From Tipula vernalis (Eukaryota > Arthropoda > Insecta > Diptera > Tipulidae), in NCBI GenBank assembly GCA_958295665.1, contig OY282559.1, forward strand, positions 250,414,764 through 250,478,763: a stretch of 64,000 bases of DNA, given 5' to 3'. Positions 10,311-22,190 of this stretch are shown here, piece by piece. Below the pieces are notes generated by a model. It searched no databases, had not been told where the DNA came from, and was given only the letters and a program-made list of their open reading frames with translations. Position numbers and translations under genes: made by a program. Each line of letters opens with the position of its first letter. Within the stretch, counting starts at the first letter, position 1.

Positions 10311-13300
10311 ATCGTCGTTGGATTATTGGTTTGTCGTAAACGCCAATTTGACTTTTTTTGAGCTAATAAGTTATCTATAGGTTTACGGTTGCGCTCTTTC
10401 CAATTTTGTAATCGGTTTTGCTTTACCTTTAACCGTTTCTAAGGTATAGAATATGATTTTGTCGTATATCCCAAAAATTTCGATGTTTTTAGTATTGGTT
10501 TGTCGTAAACCCCAATTTTTGCACGTACGACAAAAATTTATATGAACAATGCAGTTACTATTTTCTTAATATTGGTTTGTCGTATGTTCCTAAGTGTTAA
10601 ATTAAAACGATAGAGACATTTTTTGCAAATTAATGTATTGGGTTGGCTTTTATATGGTTTTGTTACATTTTTTTCTGTGTATGTGTATAATAAAGTATAA
10701 AACAAAACAAAGAAGGCGATTGATTAGTAGAAGAGGAACAATAAAAAAAATAGAAACATCAGTCATAAACGTGTCGTTAACTCGTCTCGTGTGGTAAGGA
10801 AATTCTTTATTACAACTAGCTATTACTTTTATTTCATTTATTTATTTTAATTTTTAAGTTTATCTTGAAAGCTGGCATATAAAAACTGAACAGAATGAGT
10901 AGTGACGCTTCATCACGTTCTTCAGAACGTTATTTTGGTATTTATCATTAATCTTTAACAAATAAAAATTTATTACAACTTAATTGCTGGTTTATAGATA
11001 GTGACGATTCTTTTGCCGATCCGAATTTTCAATTTGAAACCAATGACAGAAGTGAACCTTCAACGTCAAGAACCTTGTTTGCATTAAATCCGGCGGAAAA
11101 TAGTACGAAAATAAATGAACCGGTGGTGAATGAAAATCTAAGAAATATTCCCTCGGAGTACCAGTCATCTGGTAAATTATACTACATACTATTTTTTGTA
11201 AATCGTCATGCGTAATTTTTATTAATTGTTTTTATAAAGTGATTCAAATTCTTCACCACTGCCAAAAAAGAAAAAACGGAATCCAGAATTGTGGAAGCAG
11301 CATGTTCGCCAAAAATTACGTGAAACTGGTCAAAAGTACGTTAATATTGATGGCAAAACTATGCGACCGCGAAATGTTAAACCGCCTTGTAACAATACTT
11401 GCTTTTACGAATGTAGACAAAATTTTACTTTCAGTGATAGACTAAAACTGAACGCAACGTTTTGGAGACTATCTGATAAAGACAAGACGTCATTTTATTG
11501 CAAATTTGTCAAAAAAAAATTAGTTAAACGAAGAAGAGTACATGAATCAACTAAAAGGAAAAATACTTACAACTTTTATTTGCAATTGGAAGAAAGAATA
11601 CATCAAGTGTGTAAAACATTTTTTTTGAACACTATTGATGTCAGTGAGAGAAGAATTTATTATTTTCATAATCATTTGAACGATAACGCTACCGGCTGCC
11701 CTATTACATCCAATAAAGGCAGGAATGTTAAAAAAGTAATCCCACCTGCAAAAATCGAAGGTGTTGTGAATCACATTAGTAGATTCCCTACAATCGATTC
11801 GCACTATTGCAGATCAAGCTCAGAAAGGATATATTTTGACTCAAATTTAACAGTCGCTAAAATGTATTCTTTGTATAGAGAAATCACAAACGATCCGGTG
11901 AAAGAAGCGATTTATCGGAAACAGTTCAAATCATTTAATATTTCATTTTATAAACCGAAGAAGGACCAATGCGATAAATGTATTATTTTCAAAAACTGCC
12001 AGAATCCGAGTGAGGCTCAGATAACTGACCACAACGTACATCAAGCAGATAAAATGGCTGGCTATGAAAGCTGAAAGGCAATTGGATAGGCAAAACATTG
12101 AACCGAAACACGCAGTAATTTGTATTGATTTACAAAGTGTATTTGCCCTACCGAAAGGGAACGCATCAGCATTTTATTATAAGCGGAAGCTAAACGTTTA
12201 TAATATGACAGCAACATGCATTGTTGTTGATAAGCCAAAAACAACATACTGCGCTATGTGGAACGAAGCACACAGTGGACGCTCAGGCGATGATATTGCT
12301 AGCTCATTCATAAAAATTTTGAAGCAAGTAGTTATTGATAATGCAGAATTAGAATATATAACCCTTTGGAGTGACTCCTGCATTGCACAAAACAAAAATA
12401 AAATTTTAACAACGGCCTTATTATATTTTTTGCAAACAAGTTCAAATATACGCACTATAATTCAAAAATTCTCAACTCCAGGACATTCATTAATTCAGGA
12501 AGTTGATTGCGTACATAGCGTAATCGACAGGCATTTAAAACATTTAGAAATGTTTAGTCCGTTATCGCTTTTAAGGCAACGAAAAAAAAAAAAAGAATAT
12601 GTCATACAAAAATGTAACACTAAAAATAATGCAAATGCAAAAATCTGATTTCTCCGCATATTCTATTAAATGCGCCAGTTTAAATTTTGAACAAGTGCCG
12701 TTTATGAAAACTAAAAGTTCTTAAATTCGAAAAAGATGATATTTTCAAATTGCAGTTCAAAACAAACGCTCGACAAGAATTCCAAAGTATTACATTAAAA
12801 AAACTAGCCACCAAAAAAACATTACCAACAGCGGAAGATTTATTTTGCCAAAAGATCAACTCAGTTCAGAACAGAAATAAATCAATATCAAAGGAAAAAG
12901 TGGCTGACATTAAAAGTTTATTTGCATTTATGCCGCAAGTTGATCAGGAATATTACAAAGTACTACTCAAAATAAATTGAGATTATGCCAAAATGTCTAG
13001 TATCGAACTAAGACAAACTAACAGGACTCTCGTGATTATCTTTTGTGATAAAGAATTTATGAATAATACATTAAAGAATTATATTTTATTTAAATAATTA
13101 TTTCGAGCTGTGAATTAATAAATTACGTTTTATATTTTAGCCATGTAAAAGGCTTAGTTAAACTTCGTCTAGAAAGACTTCTTGTTTCTAATATTATTAT
13201 AACAAGATTAATTAATGAATTAATTTTTGTATTTTATAATTTTGAACCTTGTTTTTGTTTATTATTTAATAAAATAAAATAATAATGATAACAAAATGTG

Positions 13301-13599
13301 TTATAATTGGACTGTCGTACGTGTATTTCTGTTGTCGTACGTGTATGAAAGGATTTTTTTTTTTTATGTGGCGTATACGACAATCCCATTCTGAGATTTT
13401 TAAGACACAATTTATGTCCTGATTCAGTCGGAAGTCTGTTTAAACTGTATTATTAGAGAATACAAATCAAAGAATAACTGTTTGTAAAAAAAAGAAAATC
13501 TATCGGCTAATTATTTTTTAATCGGCCTTTAAACTTTGACGTACGTTTTCTAAAAATGTAAAAATGGCGTATACGACAAACCAATAATCCAACGACGAT
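10311..13599 (+). mobile_element. DNA transposon with TGTCGTA subterminal repeats
   Basis: Termini ATCGTCGTTGGATTATTGG (10311) and its reverse complement (ending 13599) form inverted repeats of about 30 bp running into TTTGTCGTA. The motif TGTCGTA or its inverse recurs near both ends (10331, 10467, 10493, 10529, 10577; 13316, 13333, 13377, 13574), a typical subterminal transposase-binding arrangement. Flanks are ATAT and ATGT, so a 4-bp target duplication is possible. The interior encodes a decayed transposase. Confidence 0.75.
10895..12980 (+). pseudogene. Transposase-like protein (SDSC-QNKN family), frameshifted
   Basis: A start at 10895 opens a Ser-rich first exon (to 10937). Canonical GT-AG introns follow (10938-10997 and 11172-11239), then a basic PKKKKRNPELWK segment and the main body. 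The body (11289-12060) has paired cysteines: PCNNTCFYEC, then HYCR, and CDKCIIFKNC. The catalytic-like half (12065-12648) contains CIDLQSV, WNEAHSGRSGDDIASS and LWSDSCIAQNKNK, and the C-terminal part is at 12750-12980. This architecture matches a widespread insect family of transposon-encoded RNase-H-fold proteins; I would place it near Sola but not firmly. Defects are a frame conflict at the second splice junction, a one-base shift near 12055 and a break at 12648-12750. Confidence 0.75.
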
Positions 13600-13719
13600 A
13601 TGTATACGATAATCATACGAAGAAAATGCCTGAATTGAAAAGTACGGATAGTATAAATTGATGATGTTTGACACGATACGAGTAGGAACTGAAAGGAACT
13701 GATAATATAAATCCACCTT

Positions 13720-14045
13720 AATACTTGTTACATATCTTAAACTTTATTCTCACGTCCTCTTTCTATCCAGATAAGTGGAAGCTAAATAAAATAATCCCCA
13801 CCCCAAAGATTAGTAATCCTTCAGAGCTAACCCATTTTCGGCGAAATAACCTGTTAAGTTCTGTCCTTAAAGCTTTCGAGATAGGTATACTTTAAGGAAT
13901 TTCTACTTTTATCCCAATAAGTATCTATCGTCGGTTTCAATTGGAAGTCACACAAGTTTAGTTATTGGTTTACATAGTGACAACTCGGATGAAACCATCA
14001 GTGCCACTAAGAAGTTTTATAATTTTTTCCAAAAGCTATTGGTTA
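13720..14045. other. No recognised feature
   Basis: Less AT-biased than the surroundings and probably retrotransposon debris, since it abuts a BEL/Pao fragment. No frame or motif could be supported. Confidence 0.4.
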
Positions 14046-14049
14046 ACAG

Positions 14050-14530
14050 GAACATTTTCTTAGAACAGATTCACCGCCATTCGACGGTCTCTTTATCTGG
14101 AAGTGGATCATCCCAATTCACTTTTAGTAGCCAAAGATGTTTGGATGGAGATTTTTTATCGGAGCAACCCAGCCTAATGGATCAAAATGGTTTCCTGCCT
14201 CGAAAAGTATTGTTCTGACGATGATGCAGACACGAAATATTCATGGTTTTATCAGGTGCATCATCAATTAGCTTGATTTTAGTGGCCTTTATCTTCAGGC
14301 GGAAGATCGTCCAATATATCACGGCAGTTTGACAACCACTTTCGCAAATTGAAACTATAAGTGGACAAAATTGTTGTGATAGATTTCTTAAGTTATTTTA
14401 TTTCATCTAGGCTATATCTATCGATGCTGTTGGCCGCTGCTGGATTAGAGCTAAGTATCACTTGAGCCATCATTTCTTTGACATATCGTATTGCTAAATA
14501 CGGAGCTGATGCCAATCCATAAGCGACCCA
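14050..14530 (-). pseudogene. BEL/Pao pol fragment (RT end to A17 region)
   Basis: Read leftwards from 14525, the frame gives YGLASAPYLAIRYVKEMMAQ, the end of the reverse-transcriptase domain. It is followed near 14200 by HFDPLGWVAPI and, after a frameshift, LWLLKVNWDDPLPDKE. These are hallmark motifs of the Pao peptidase A17 region. The segment between them is degenerate. It is in the opposite orientation to the BEL/Pao copy at 15800, so it is a separate insertion. Confidence 0.8.
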
Positions 14531-14619
14531 CGATTTGTTAAAATTTGGTATCATCCTCATGCATGCGAATTTGCCACTACACAGATCGCCTACACTTAAA
14601 TTAAAAGAACGTGAGAAAG

Positions 14620-15045
14620 GGGTTCAACATTATCGCAGTAAACTCACATCGACTGAAGTAACTGATTACTCGAAGGCCACACGTAAGCTGAAACGATCAA
14701 TACTTTCATGTCCTCCGATTCGTCTCCCTGACTAAAACTGGACAAGAAAAGATGCAGATAAAGCAAATATATTTGCTAACATCTTAGTAAGGCATTTATA
14801 CCCATCGGAAAATTGGAAGCCCTGAATTGATACCTGATGTTGCAGAAGCTGTTTAAATCCAGCCAATTAAAAAGAAGTGGTACCAAGTAGAAAAGATAAT
14901 CAAGGACAACATTGATCCAAGAAAAGCACCAGGGCATGTTATGATAAGAGGCAAAATACTTAAAAATCTTCCGGAAAAATGTATCAACTAAACAACATAC
15001 GTTTTCAACGCTATAATAAGAACAGGCGACTAAAATGGCTAACTA
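14620..15045 (+). pseudogene. jockey-clade reverse transcriptase fragment
   Basis: Segments readable in shifting frames are YSKATRKLKRSILSCPPIRLPD, then NWTRKDADKANIFANILVRH, and KAPGHVMIRGKILKNLPEKC followed by FNAIIRTG. This succession is the linker and first reverse-transcriptase block of jockey-type non-LTR retrotransposons. Several stops and frameshifts are present. It begins where the minus-strand BEL/Pao fragment ends. Confidence 0.8.
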
Positions 15046-15800
15046 AATGGAGAATTAAGGCAAACGGGTGTAAACCGACCCACATTACATTCATACTCTG
15101 CAAGCTTACCTGTCCTGTAGATATCTAATTTTATAGCTTCTCCACTTTGGGCGCCATCCTACCACTGTCATTCCGGCATGCGATGCTCGCCGTCCACGCG
15201 TGCTGTGGAATATGTCCTCCCACTTTATCAGGATCGATGTAATTTTTTGAATCTGCAACGTCCAGACTGTCGCCGAGACGTAACTTCCCCGCTGTTCGTG
15301 CGCGATAGAATGCCAGCTGCGAGGGAAAAATTATTTACTCACAAGCTAGAAGACCCATAATACGGAGCAGCAGCAAGTACAGTTTTTGCCACCACTTAGC
15401 CTGAGCAAAGAGTTAAGCAAGTTCGGCGCAATGCAGACATCGAGCAGCCTAGATCCAGAAGCAAAAAAGATATTGAGGGCTGTACGGCAGCTCCAGCACA
15501 AAGAGGCGTCATATTAGCCTATTTTTCTTGACATTTCACAAAAAACTGATGTATCTGGATTCACCACAATAGTGTTTTAGTGCATAAATTATATATCTAC
15601 TTGTCATCGCATGGAACCACCCAGGAAACACCGCCAAAACACAAACAACAGTACCTACAAGAACAATACGATGCATCAGCTGCTAGACTATATCCACCAC
15701 AATTACCTTTACGGGAAGTGACTGAATCTGACGGGAGGTAGGGTAAATTTGAGGCAGCGCCGTCTTCAAACGAAGATGCTAATACCAGAGAATAGTACGG
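15046..15800 (+). other. Unassigned, relatively GC-rich retroelement-like segment
   Basis: Base composition is higher in GC than the flanks. Short open stretches occur, such as 15178-15360 (MRCSPSTRAVEYVLPLYQ) and 15612-15710 (MEPPRKHRQNTNNSTYKNN), but none match a family I can name. The position directly upstream of BEL/Pao pol suggests leftover gag or leader sequence. Confidence 0.35.
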
Positions 15801-16342
15801 AGGGAGTCACATGAACAGGAGATTCAAGACTATAGATTGTTAACCGTGTCTTATGGAATTGTTAGCACACCTGTGGTCGCAACGCGCGTTTTAAGGAAAA
15901 TCGACGAAGACGTCAATAAAGACGTGTTTTTCTTCAATATTTCACTTGAAAACATCACCGCTTTTACAAAACGTAGCATTTTGTCTGAAGCATCGAAGTT
16001 ATTCGATCCACTTGGTTGGCTTGCTCCCGTAACAATTTTAATTAAAATGTTTGTTCAAGGTCTATGGTTATTAGAACTCGGATGGGAAGATGACCGGCCA
16101 CCAGAAAAAATAAAATATCAAAATGTATTATCATGAAAGAAAACCTGCCATTTGTAGAAGAAATCAAAATTCCAAGATGGTTGATGACAAATAAACCGGA
16201 AACAATCGAACTACATGGATTTGCAGATGCTTCGGAATTAGGTTATTGTTCGGTTATATATTGCAGAACAAGCGAATGTGGGTGTATCAAGCAAAATTAT
16301 TGTAGCCAAAACAAAAGTTGCACGTTGCACCAATCAAACAAG
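15800..16342 (+). pseudogene. BEL/Pao pol, RT end and peptidase A17 part (left piece)
   Basis: The frame at 15837 reads LLTVSYGIVSTPVVATRVL, then FTKRSILSEASKLFDPLGWLAP and LLELGWEDDRPPEKIK. A second frame from 16133 gives EEIKIPRWL and ELHGFADASELGYCSVIYCR, the start of RNase H. The first two blocks are abnormally close, so part of the RT end has been lost. The copy is cut at 16343 by an LTR-less element in reverse and resumes near 19345. Confidence 0.85.
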
Positions 16343-19335
16343 TTAGGTTAGGTTAGGTTAGGGTGGCTGTCCTAAGGGACTGGCATAGACACAATAATGG
16401 TCCGTAGTCATAACACATACAATTTCCTCGGCTCTACCTACTGAACCATCCAGAGCTTACAATGAAGCTTTGAATACATCGGGTCACCATCCGCCAGGTC
16501 ACTGAGAAGTGGAGCTCCTAAAAGTGTCCATCTGCTTAACGCTAGACGGGGATAAGTGCAGAGTAGATGGAGTACAGTTTCTTCCTCTTCTACACCTTCA
16601 TAGCTTCTACAGTTATCATTAGAGGAGACCCCTAGTCTCCGCGTATGCTCTCCTATGAGACAGTGTCGTGTAATAACTCCCACGACCATACTAATATGGT
16701 GACGCTGAAGTGTTAACAGCTGTCTAGTTCTTGCTTGATCGAATCTTGGCCAAATCTGCCTAGTTATAACACAAGAGGTACCATTCGACCATCTATAGTT
16801 CGCTGCCCTCCTAGCATTTTCCTGAAGCAAGAGCTTGCATGTAGCGAGCGGAATTTCAACATTTTGGTAAAGTGAGGCAAGTGTAATGCCCTGGCACTAA
16901 CGTTAAGTGGAAGTTGAACTGATCTGCCATCTCGTTAAGAGATGAGAGACAGCTCTGGGCTACCTCCGACGTAAGGAAATAAGCTAGTTTCTCACAGAAA
17001 ACATCACAACCAACCCTACCATCCATTTTTGAACCATCCGTGAAGTTCAAAACTTCAGGTGTTCAACATCTCTTCACTCAGGCAGTCCTCTCTGGAGGAA
17101 AAATTAGTACGAAACCTTTGCTCAGAAGATGGTAATGGAATCATGTAACCGGTGGTACCAGGGATATCTCTGTTACACAAAATAGATGAGTGTCCTGTAT
17201 TACTATAGATCCACATCGAAATGGATTTGAGCCTTATGACCGTGCTCGTGGCCATTTGAGTGCCCAAAATATCTAGGGGTATGAGATGAAAAAGAACCTC
17301 CAATGCTTGAGTGGGTGTACTCCTGAGTGCACCGCTAATACACAAAGTGGAAGTTCTCTGAATTTTCATCAGCAACTTTTCGTTGGCCATACTGTTGAAG
17401 ACTGGACACCAAACAACAATCCCATATGAAAGTATGGGCCTTATCACTGAAGTACAGACCCAGTATACGATAAGCGGTTCAAGACCCCATCATTTTCCAT
17501 TAGCGTTTTTACAGGAGTATAGCGCTGTAGTAGCTTTCTTTACCCTTTCTAAAATATTAGGCTTCCAACTAAGTGTACTGTCCAAAACAATACCCAGGTA
17601 ATTGGTTTTTTCATTAAAGGTCAAGCTAATACCATTTAAGTAAGAGGGTCAATCTGAGGAAATTTGTATTTCCTAGAGAAGGGGACCACCTCAGTTTTAC
17701 GTGACTTGATATTTAGTCCACAACTGTTGGCCCAATTTGAAAGAAGACCTAGCGCGCTTTGCATGCGCTCTCTTAAGGTACAAGGATACTTACCAAAGAC
17801 CCCAATAGCAACGTCATGCGCATAAGCAACCACCCTGAAGCCTTGCCCCTCCAGGTCCAGTAACAGGTCATTTGTGATCAAGTTCCAAAGCAGGGGGATA
17901 ATACTCTACCTTGTGGAGTACCCACACCTACAAATCTACTAATGCAGGATCCGCCCAGCTTAGCCTTCACTATCCTGCTTCTCAGCATCTGATCTAGCCG
18001 GCTCAATAGAGCCTCTAACGTGAGCTTCTATTTGTCTTTCTAGTATTTTTAATAGAAAAGAACATAAGCTTATAGGCCTAAGGTCTTTGGGATGACAAGG
18101 AGAGCTTTTTGCCGCCTTAGGTATAAATATGATGTTTACCTCAGTAGGACATTTCCTAGGAATGTGGCAAAGTTCCAGGCTGCCTCTGAAGATAACTTTC
18201 AGCCAGGGTAGAGCCAAGTCAATGGCTTGCTGAACGTCCGCAGGCATCAGGTCCAGCTGACTTATACGACTTAAAGTTCTTAATTGCTCACACTAACTTC
18301 CTCCCGCTATTATTCGACTTGCAACGCCCGAACCCGTAAAAGCATTCGGCGTTCGGAGCACTCCGGAAAGTGCGTTATCAGTAGTAACTCCAAAAAATCA
18401 GCACTAGTTGAAGTTCAAGAACCATCTGGTCACTGGAGATGACTCGAGATGATAGGACTTGAAGTAATTACTTTGCGTAGCCTCGCAGCCTCCGAGGGCT
18501 CTTGTACTTTACCACAGTAGAGCCTCCAGGCACTTATTTTGGCACTTCTTATTTCATATTTGTATATTCTGAGGACTTCTTTATAGCAGTCCCAACCCCA
18601 ATCCGCAGCAGTTCTCGTTTTCTTGGCTTTCCTAAAAAGCCTTTTGCATTTTTGACGAGAGCTTTGGAGCTGTTTCGACCAGCAATGTGGCCTTTCTTTA
18701 CCCAAAGTTCTACTTAGACGAGATGCTTCCAAGATAGCTACATGAAAAGCATCTGCTAGCTTATCTACTAACTCATCCAGCTCCTGTGTAGATTCAGGGG
18801 GTTTAGGAACCGGTACTGCCAATGAATTACCTAGAATGGTTCTGAAGATATCCCAATCGGTTTTCCTCCTGTTTTTAAACACAGCCCTATTTGTGGGTTC
18901 TGTAATCAGTTCATACTGAAGATAGCAGTGATCAGAAAAGGAATGGTCATCAGACACTTACCAATTCAGCAAACTATCCTTAATAAAATCTGAGACAGCT
19001 TTTTATAAAAGTGGGTTTACACCCAAAATTACATATTTGAAGGTTAGTACAATACTAGGAATAAAATGAAGGAGTAGCTCACCTCTCTCTGTACTTCCCC
19101 ATATTGTGTTGTGTGAGTTCACATCACTGCCCAGGATGATTCCAACTTTCCGCTTTTGAGCATCAAATAAAACATCTCTAATCACTTTATAGTTTGGTGC
19201 CCTGAGTCCCATAACGCGGTCACCAATGACCCATATGGCTCCTGGATCAGGACAACATCAACTCCATCAGCTTCAATTTTGACAATTTTTGAGGCGGCCT
19301 TGCAGTAGTGTAAATTGATCTGCAGCAGCCTGTGT
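16343..19335 (-). mobile_element. 5'-truncated LOA-like non-LTR retrotransposon, inactive
   Basis: Read from right to left it carries an endonuclease start (QINLHYCKAASKIVK near 19320), further endonuclease (ILGSDVNSHNTIWGSTE, DDHSFSDHCYLQYE), reverse transcriptase (EVNIIFIPKA, DLRPISLCSFLLK, VVAYAHDVAIGV), RNase H (FTDGSKMDGRVG) and a C-terminal cysteine region. The 3' end at 16343 is AACCT repeated four times (TTAGG on the plus strand). It is the same family as the element at 44195-49829. The RT active site is YAHD instead of YADD, and frames are broken many times. It lies inside a BEL/Pao element. Confidence 0.9.
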
Positions 19336-19344
19336 CGGAATTCT

Positions 19345-20560
19345 CCGCCCAAAGGCCAGTCTGACGCCAAGCCCTCGCAGGTGGCACACATACGTCGCGA
19401 ACAGTGTATCGGAGATACTGGAAATTACGCCAGGAAACCAATGGCATCATGTTCGGTCAAAAGACAATCCGGCTGATCTAGCGTTGCGTGGTGTTCTGGC
19501 AGCTGAGTTGATTCAAAATTCAATGTAGTGACATGGACCTGAGTGGCCAGGTTGCCAAACATCATGATTTCTGGCTGGTGCAGAAAATTCAAAATAACGA
19601 ATCAGCCTTAAAGGAAGAACGAAAATCGGTAGCTTGTATTCTTCTATCATTCAGCAAAGGCTTTAATTTGACTTGATTACTAGCTATAAGAATATCAAGC
19701 TATGCGAAGATATTACGAGTCGTATGTTGGATGAGACGTTCTATAGAATGGTATATAAAAATGGCCTAACCAATTTGGGATAATATAATATTTAGAAGAG
19801 GGGACATTACTGCTGCTGAGGTTTTTGTATTTCGGTGGACTCAAGAAGAAACATTTCCATTAGAGATTCGTACTCATAAAGAAGGTGGAGTTATTACTGG
19901 GAAAAGGAACCCAATTAGACACCTTCATCCATCCATAGACAGTGTTGGGTTATATTGCGAGTCGGCGGTCGATTGAAAAATTCAAGCTAAGCTTACAATA
20001 CAGATCATCCAATTTTGTTAAGCAGCAAATCTTAAATTAGTAAACGATGAAGAAACTCACCTTAAATTACTTCATGCTGGGAACTTTTAGGTAATTCTAT
20101 TCAAGAAAGATTTTGGATGTTGGGAATAGATAACCTCCTGGAACGCGTCATTAACGAATGTTTGGTATGCTATCTACAAACGCAACTATGGTGTCTACGC
20201 AACCGATGGGATCCTTACCTGAAGCCAGGGTGACTATGGCGTTTCGATGTTTCAGAGTTGGGGTCGACTATGCAGGGCCAATGTCAGTAAGGGAGCTTAA
20301 TCGAAGAGGTCATCGGACGACAAAGGCATACGTTGCAATATTCGTGTGTCTGTGTATAAGGGCCGTACTCATTGAATAATTTGGCGACATGACTTCAAAT
20401 GATTTTTTTGCGGCGTTAACGCTCACATTTCTTTCAATTATCTCAATTGCCTTTCAATTCAATGTGGCTCGCAAGATCTTACTTGTGGTACCCTATTAAA
20501 TCATAAAAATGGCTTCTGCCCGACAGAGCTGCAGGGGTCATTCCGCAAGAATCCCAAAGC
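19345..20560 (+). pseudogene. BEL/Pao RNase H end and integrase (right piece)
   Basis: Coding resumes with PRRWHTYVANSVSEILEITP and HHVRSKDNPADLALRG (19378-19500), which follow RNase H in BEL/Pao pol. It continues into the integrase zinc-binding region (about 19945-20180, with HLKLLHAG and an ECLVCYLQ remnant) and the catalytic core GSLPEARVTMAF, VGVDYAGPMSVREL and TKAYVAIFVCLCIRAVLIE (20200-20379). Frames are broken in several places. Together with 15800-16342 it forms one element split by the LOA-like insertion. Confidence 0.85.
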
Positions 20561-21331
20561 AAGTAACATAAAAATGTCGATGTAATAAATGGGGGTAGCC
20601 TTCAGTCTAACTCCACTTATTACAAATTACGTCATGAATGTGACAAGACATGAAATGCGAAATAAATTTCGTCTTGAGCTGTACAAGTCAATTAGTAAAA
20701 AAAATTGGTATGCAGGGTTCCCTGGCAAATCACTCAAAAAACAAATTTTTTTAGAAAATTTTCCTAGGTTTTAGTAGATAATAATATCTCGTACTGAATT
20801 CTGAAGTGAAATCTTTACTACGAATAACAGTTTTTATTACCATGAATTCAATTGATATGTGAATTATGGTTATGCTGAAGTATCTCTGGTAAGACGGTTG
20901 TCAATAGATGATGACGGATAAAGGTTTTGAATGCCGAGCGGTAAAAGCATTACTGTCCTCAAACGTGCATTAGACATACAAATCTTTCTGGTACTTGTTG
21001 GCTTAAGTGATATGATAGATCCTCCAAAATATTATATTTAACAATAGTTTTGATGATTCGATTTTACAAACTCTTACATGAGGTAGGAAACATGAGATAT
21101 TTTATTGGTTACATGCTCGTTTTCATAGAAAAATATTTGAAAGAGGGAATTTCAGTATCAAGCCCTTGACGTAATGATTTTACGAATAGTAAGCACCCAT
21201 CTCTCAAGCATCACCGCAAGAAATAATCTGATTTATATTTTAGTTCTATATTAAGCTTACAGAAAAATATTATTCAAATAAGTGAAATGGTTTCACCTCG
21301 ACAAAAAATAAGATCTAAGTTATTCATCAAA
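20561..21331. other. Intergenic sequence downstream of the protease homologue
   Basis: AT-rich, with only short open frames and no motif that I recognise. It should contain the 3' untranslated region and polyadenylation site of the minus-strand gene that ends at 21332. Confidence 0.4.
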
Positions 21332-22190
21332 TTATTGGTAATCCGAATTGTCTTTAATCCAGCGCAAGTGGTATCCGACATTGGTAAATATATACGGATC
21401 ACCTTTGATGCAGCTCCCTGGTCGAAAACCCTGCGATGCTATTCCAATAAGCTCATTTCCAACAACGAATGGACCGCCATCATCGCCGGTGCATGGAAGA
21501 CTGTTCGAGCGACCCACACCACAAAAAGCATCTTTTAGACTATAAGTTAGGTATTTAGTACACTTTCCCCAATGCACCACATCAACTGCTATTTCTTTTA
21601 AATTTAAGTCGACATTATAAATATCTGCTTCGGATATTACTCCATATCCGCTAAATTTTCCAATCATCGGACTACTCACTTTATCCGATCTAGGTAAATT
21701 AATAACATAAACATATTCGTTCAGGTTAACCGGATTAAGGAATTTTATGAGACCTATATCATTTGCAAATGAACCCTGTTTAAAATCTGAATGTATTATA
21801 AATATTGTTGATAATCTATAAATTGTGTCAAAGGAATGTGTTTCCAAGGACTGTGCTCCCAAAATCACTTCCGCTATTAAAACACTTAAATTTAAATTAA
21901 AATAATTCAGTTTTTTAACATTTGTTCTTCATTTTCTAAAGCATAACTTACTCTTTCAAACAGTGAGCCGCAGTTAATACAAAATTAGTGGTAATAAGTG
22001 CGCCACCGCACAATTCGTTGTGATTTAAAGCGTCCGTTAAATAAATTCCAACTTGATAAGGAATATTTATTTTTGAAAGCTGTCCATCTACAATACGGTG
22101 TTTTACGCGTGCATGACGATGATGATGTTTTCCACTTGGCACCGCAGAATTAACTAACAAAATGACTAAAGCGAAATACTTAAAATCCAT
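21332..22190 (-). CDS. Secreted serine protease homologue, catalytic Ser replaced by Asp
   Basis: Exon 1 (22190-21952) and exon 2 (21884-21332) flank a 67-bp GT-AG intron and encode 263 residues. A signal peptide (MDFKYFALVILLVNSAV) is followed by a His-rich pro-segment and activation site R-IVDG. The chymotrypsin-fold core has CGGALI, TAAHC (catalytic His), NDIGLIKF (catalytic Asp) and six cysteines placed for three disulphides. The motif that should be GDSGGP reads GDDGGP (codons GAT GAT near 21485), so the nucleophile is Asp and peptide hydrolysis is not expected. The pocket-base position is Leu, not trypsin's Asp. Such serine protease homologues act outside cells as cofactors or binding proteins in insects; the specific role here is unknown. 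The start is at the ATG after an upstream in-frame TTG. A near-copy of its first exon lies at 4432. Confidence 0.9.

Larger units (their letters stand above)
5215..13717. mobile_element. Outer TTAA-type MITE split by nested insertions
   Basis: The left end (GGTGGATTTATATTATCA at 5215) and right end (its reverse complement ending 13717) form inverted repeats of at least 40 bp, including a shared TTCCTTTCAGTTCC block. The right flank is TTAA (13718-13721) and the left flank is TAAA, so a mutated TTAA duplication fits. Removing the two nested elements (5386-10192 and 10311-13599) leaves about 400 bp, a normal MITE size. TTAA targeting is the hallmark of piggyBac-mobilised elements; no piggyBac transposase is present here. 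Confidence 0.65.

Noticed and set aside
13507..13716. 69-codon minus-strand frame
   Set aside because: Lies over the right terminal repeats of the second transposon and the outer TTAA MITE.
16343..16365. TTAGG run as an interstitial telomere
   Set aside because: Only four units, and it coincides exactly with the 3' end of an LOA-like element whose other copy ends the same way.
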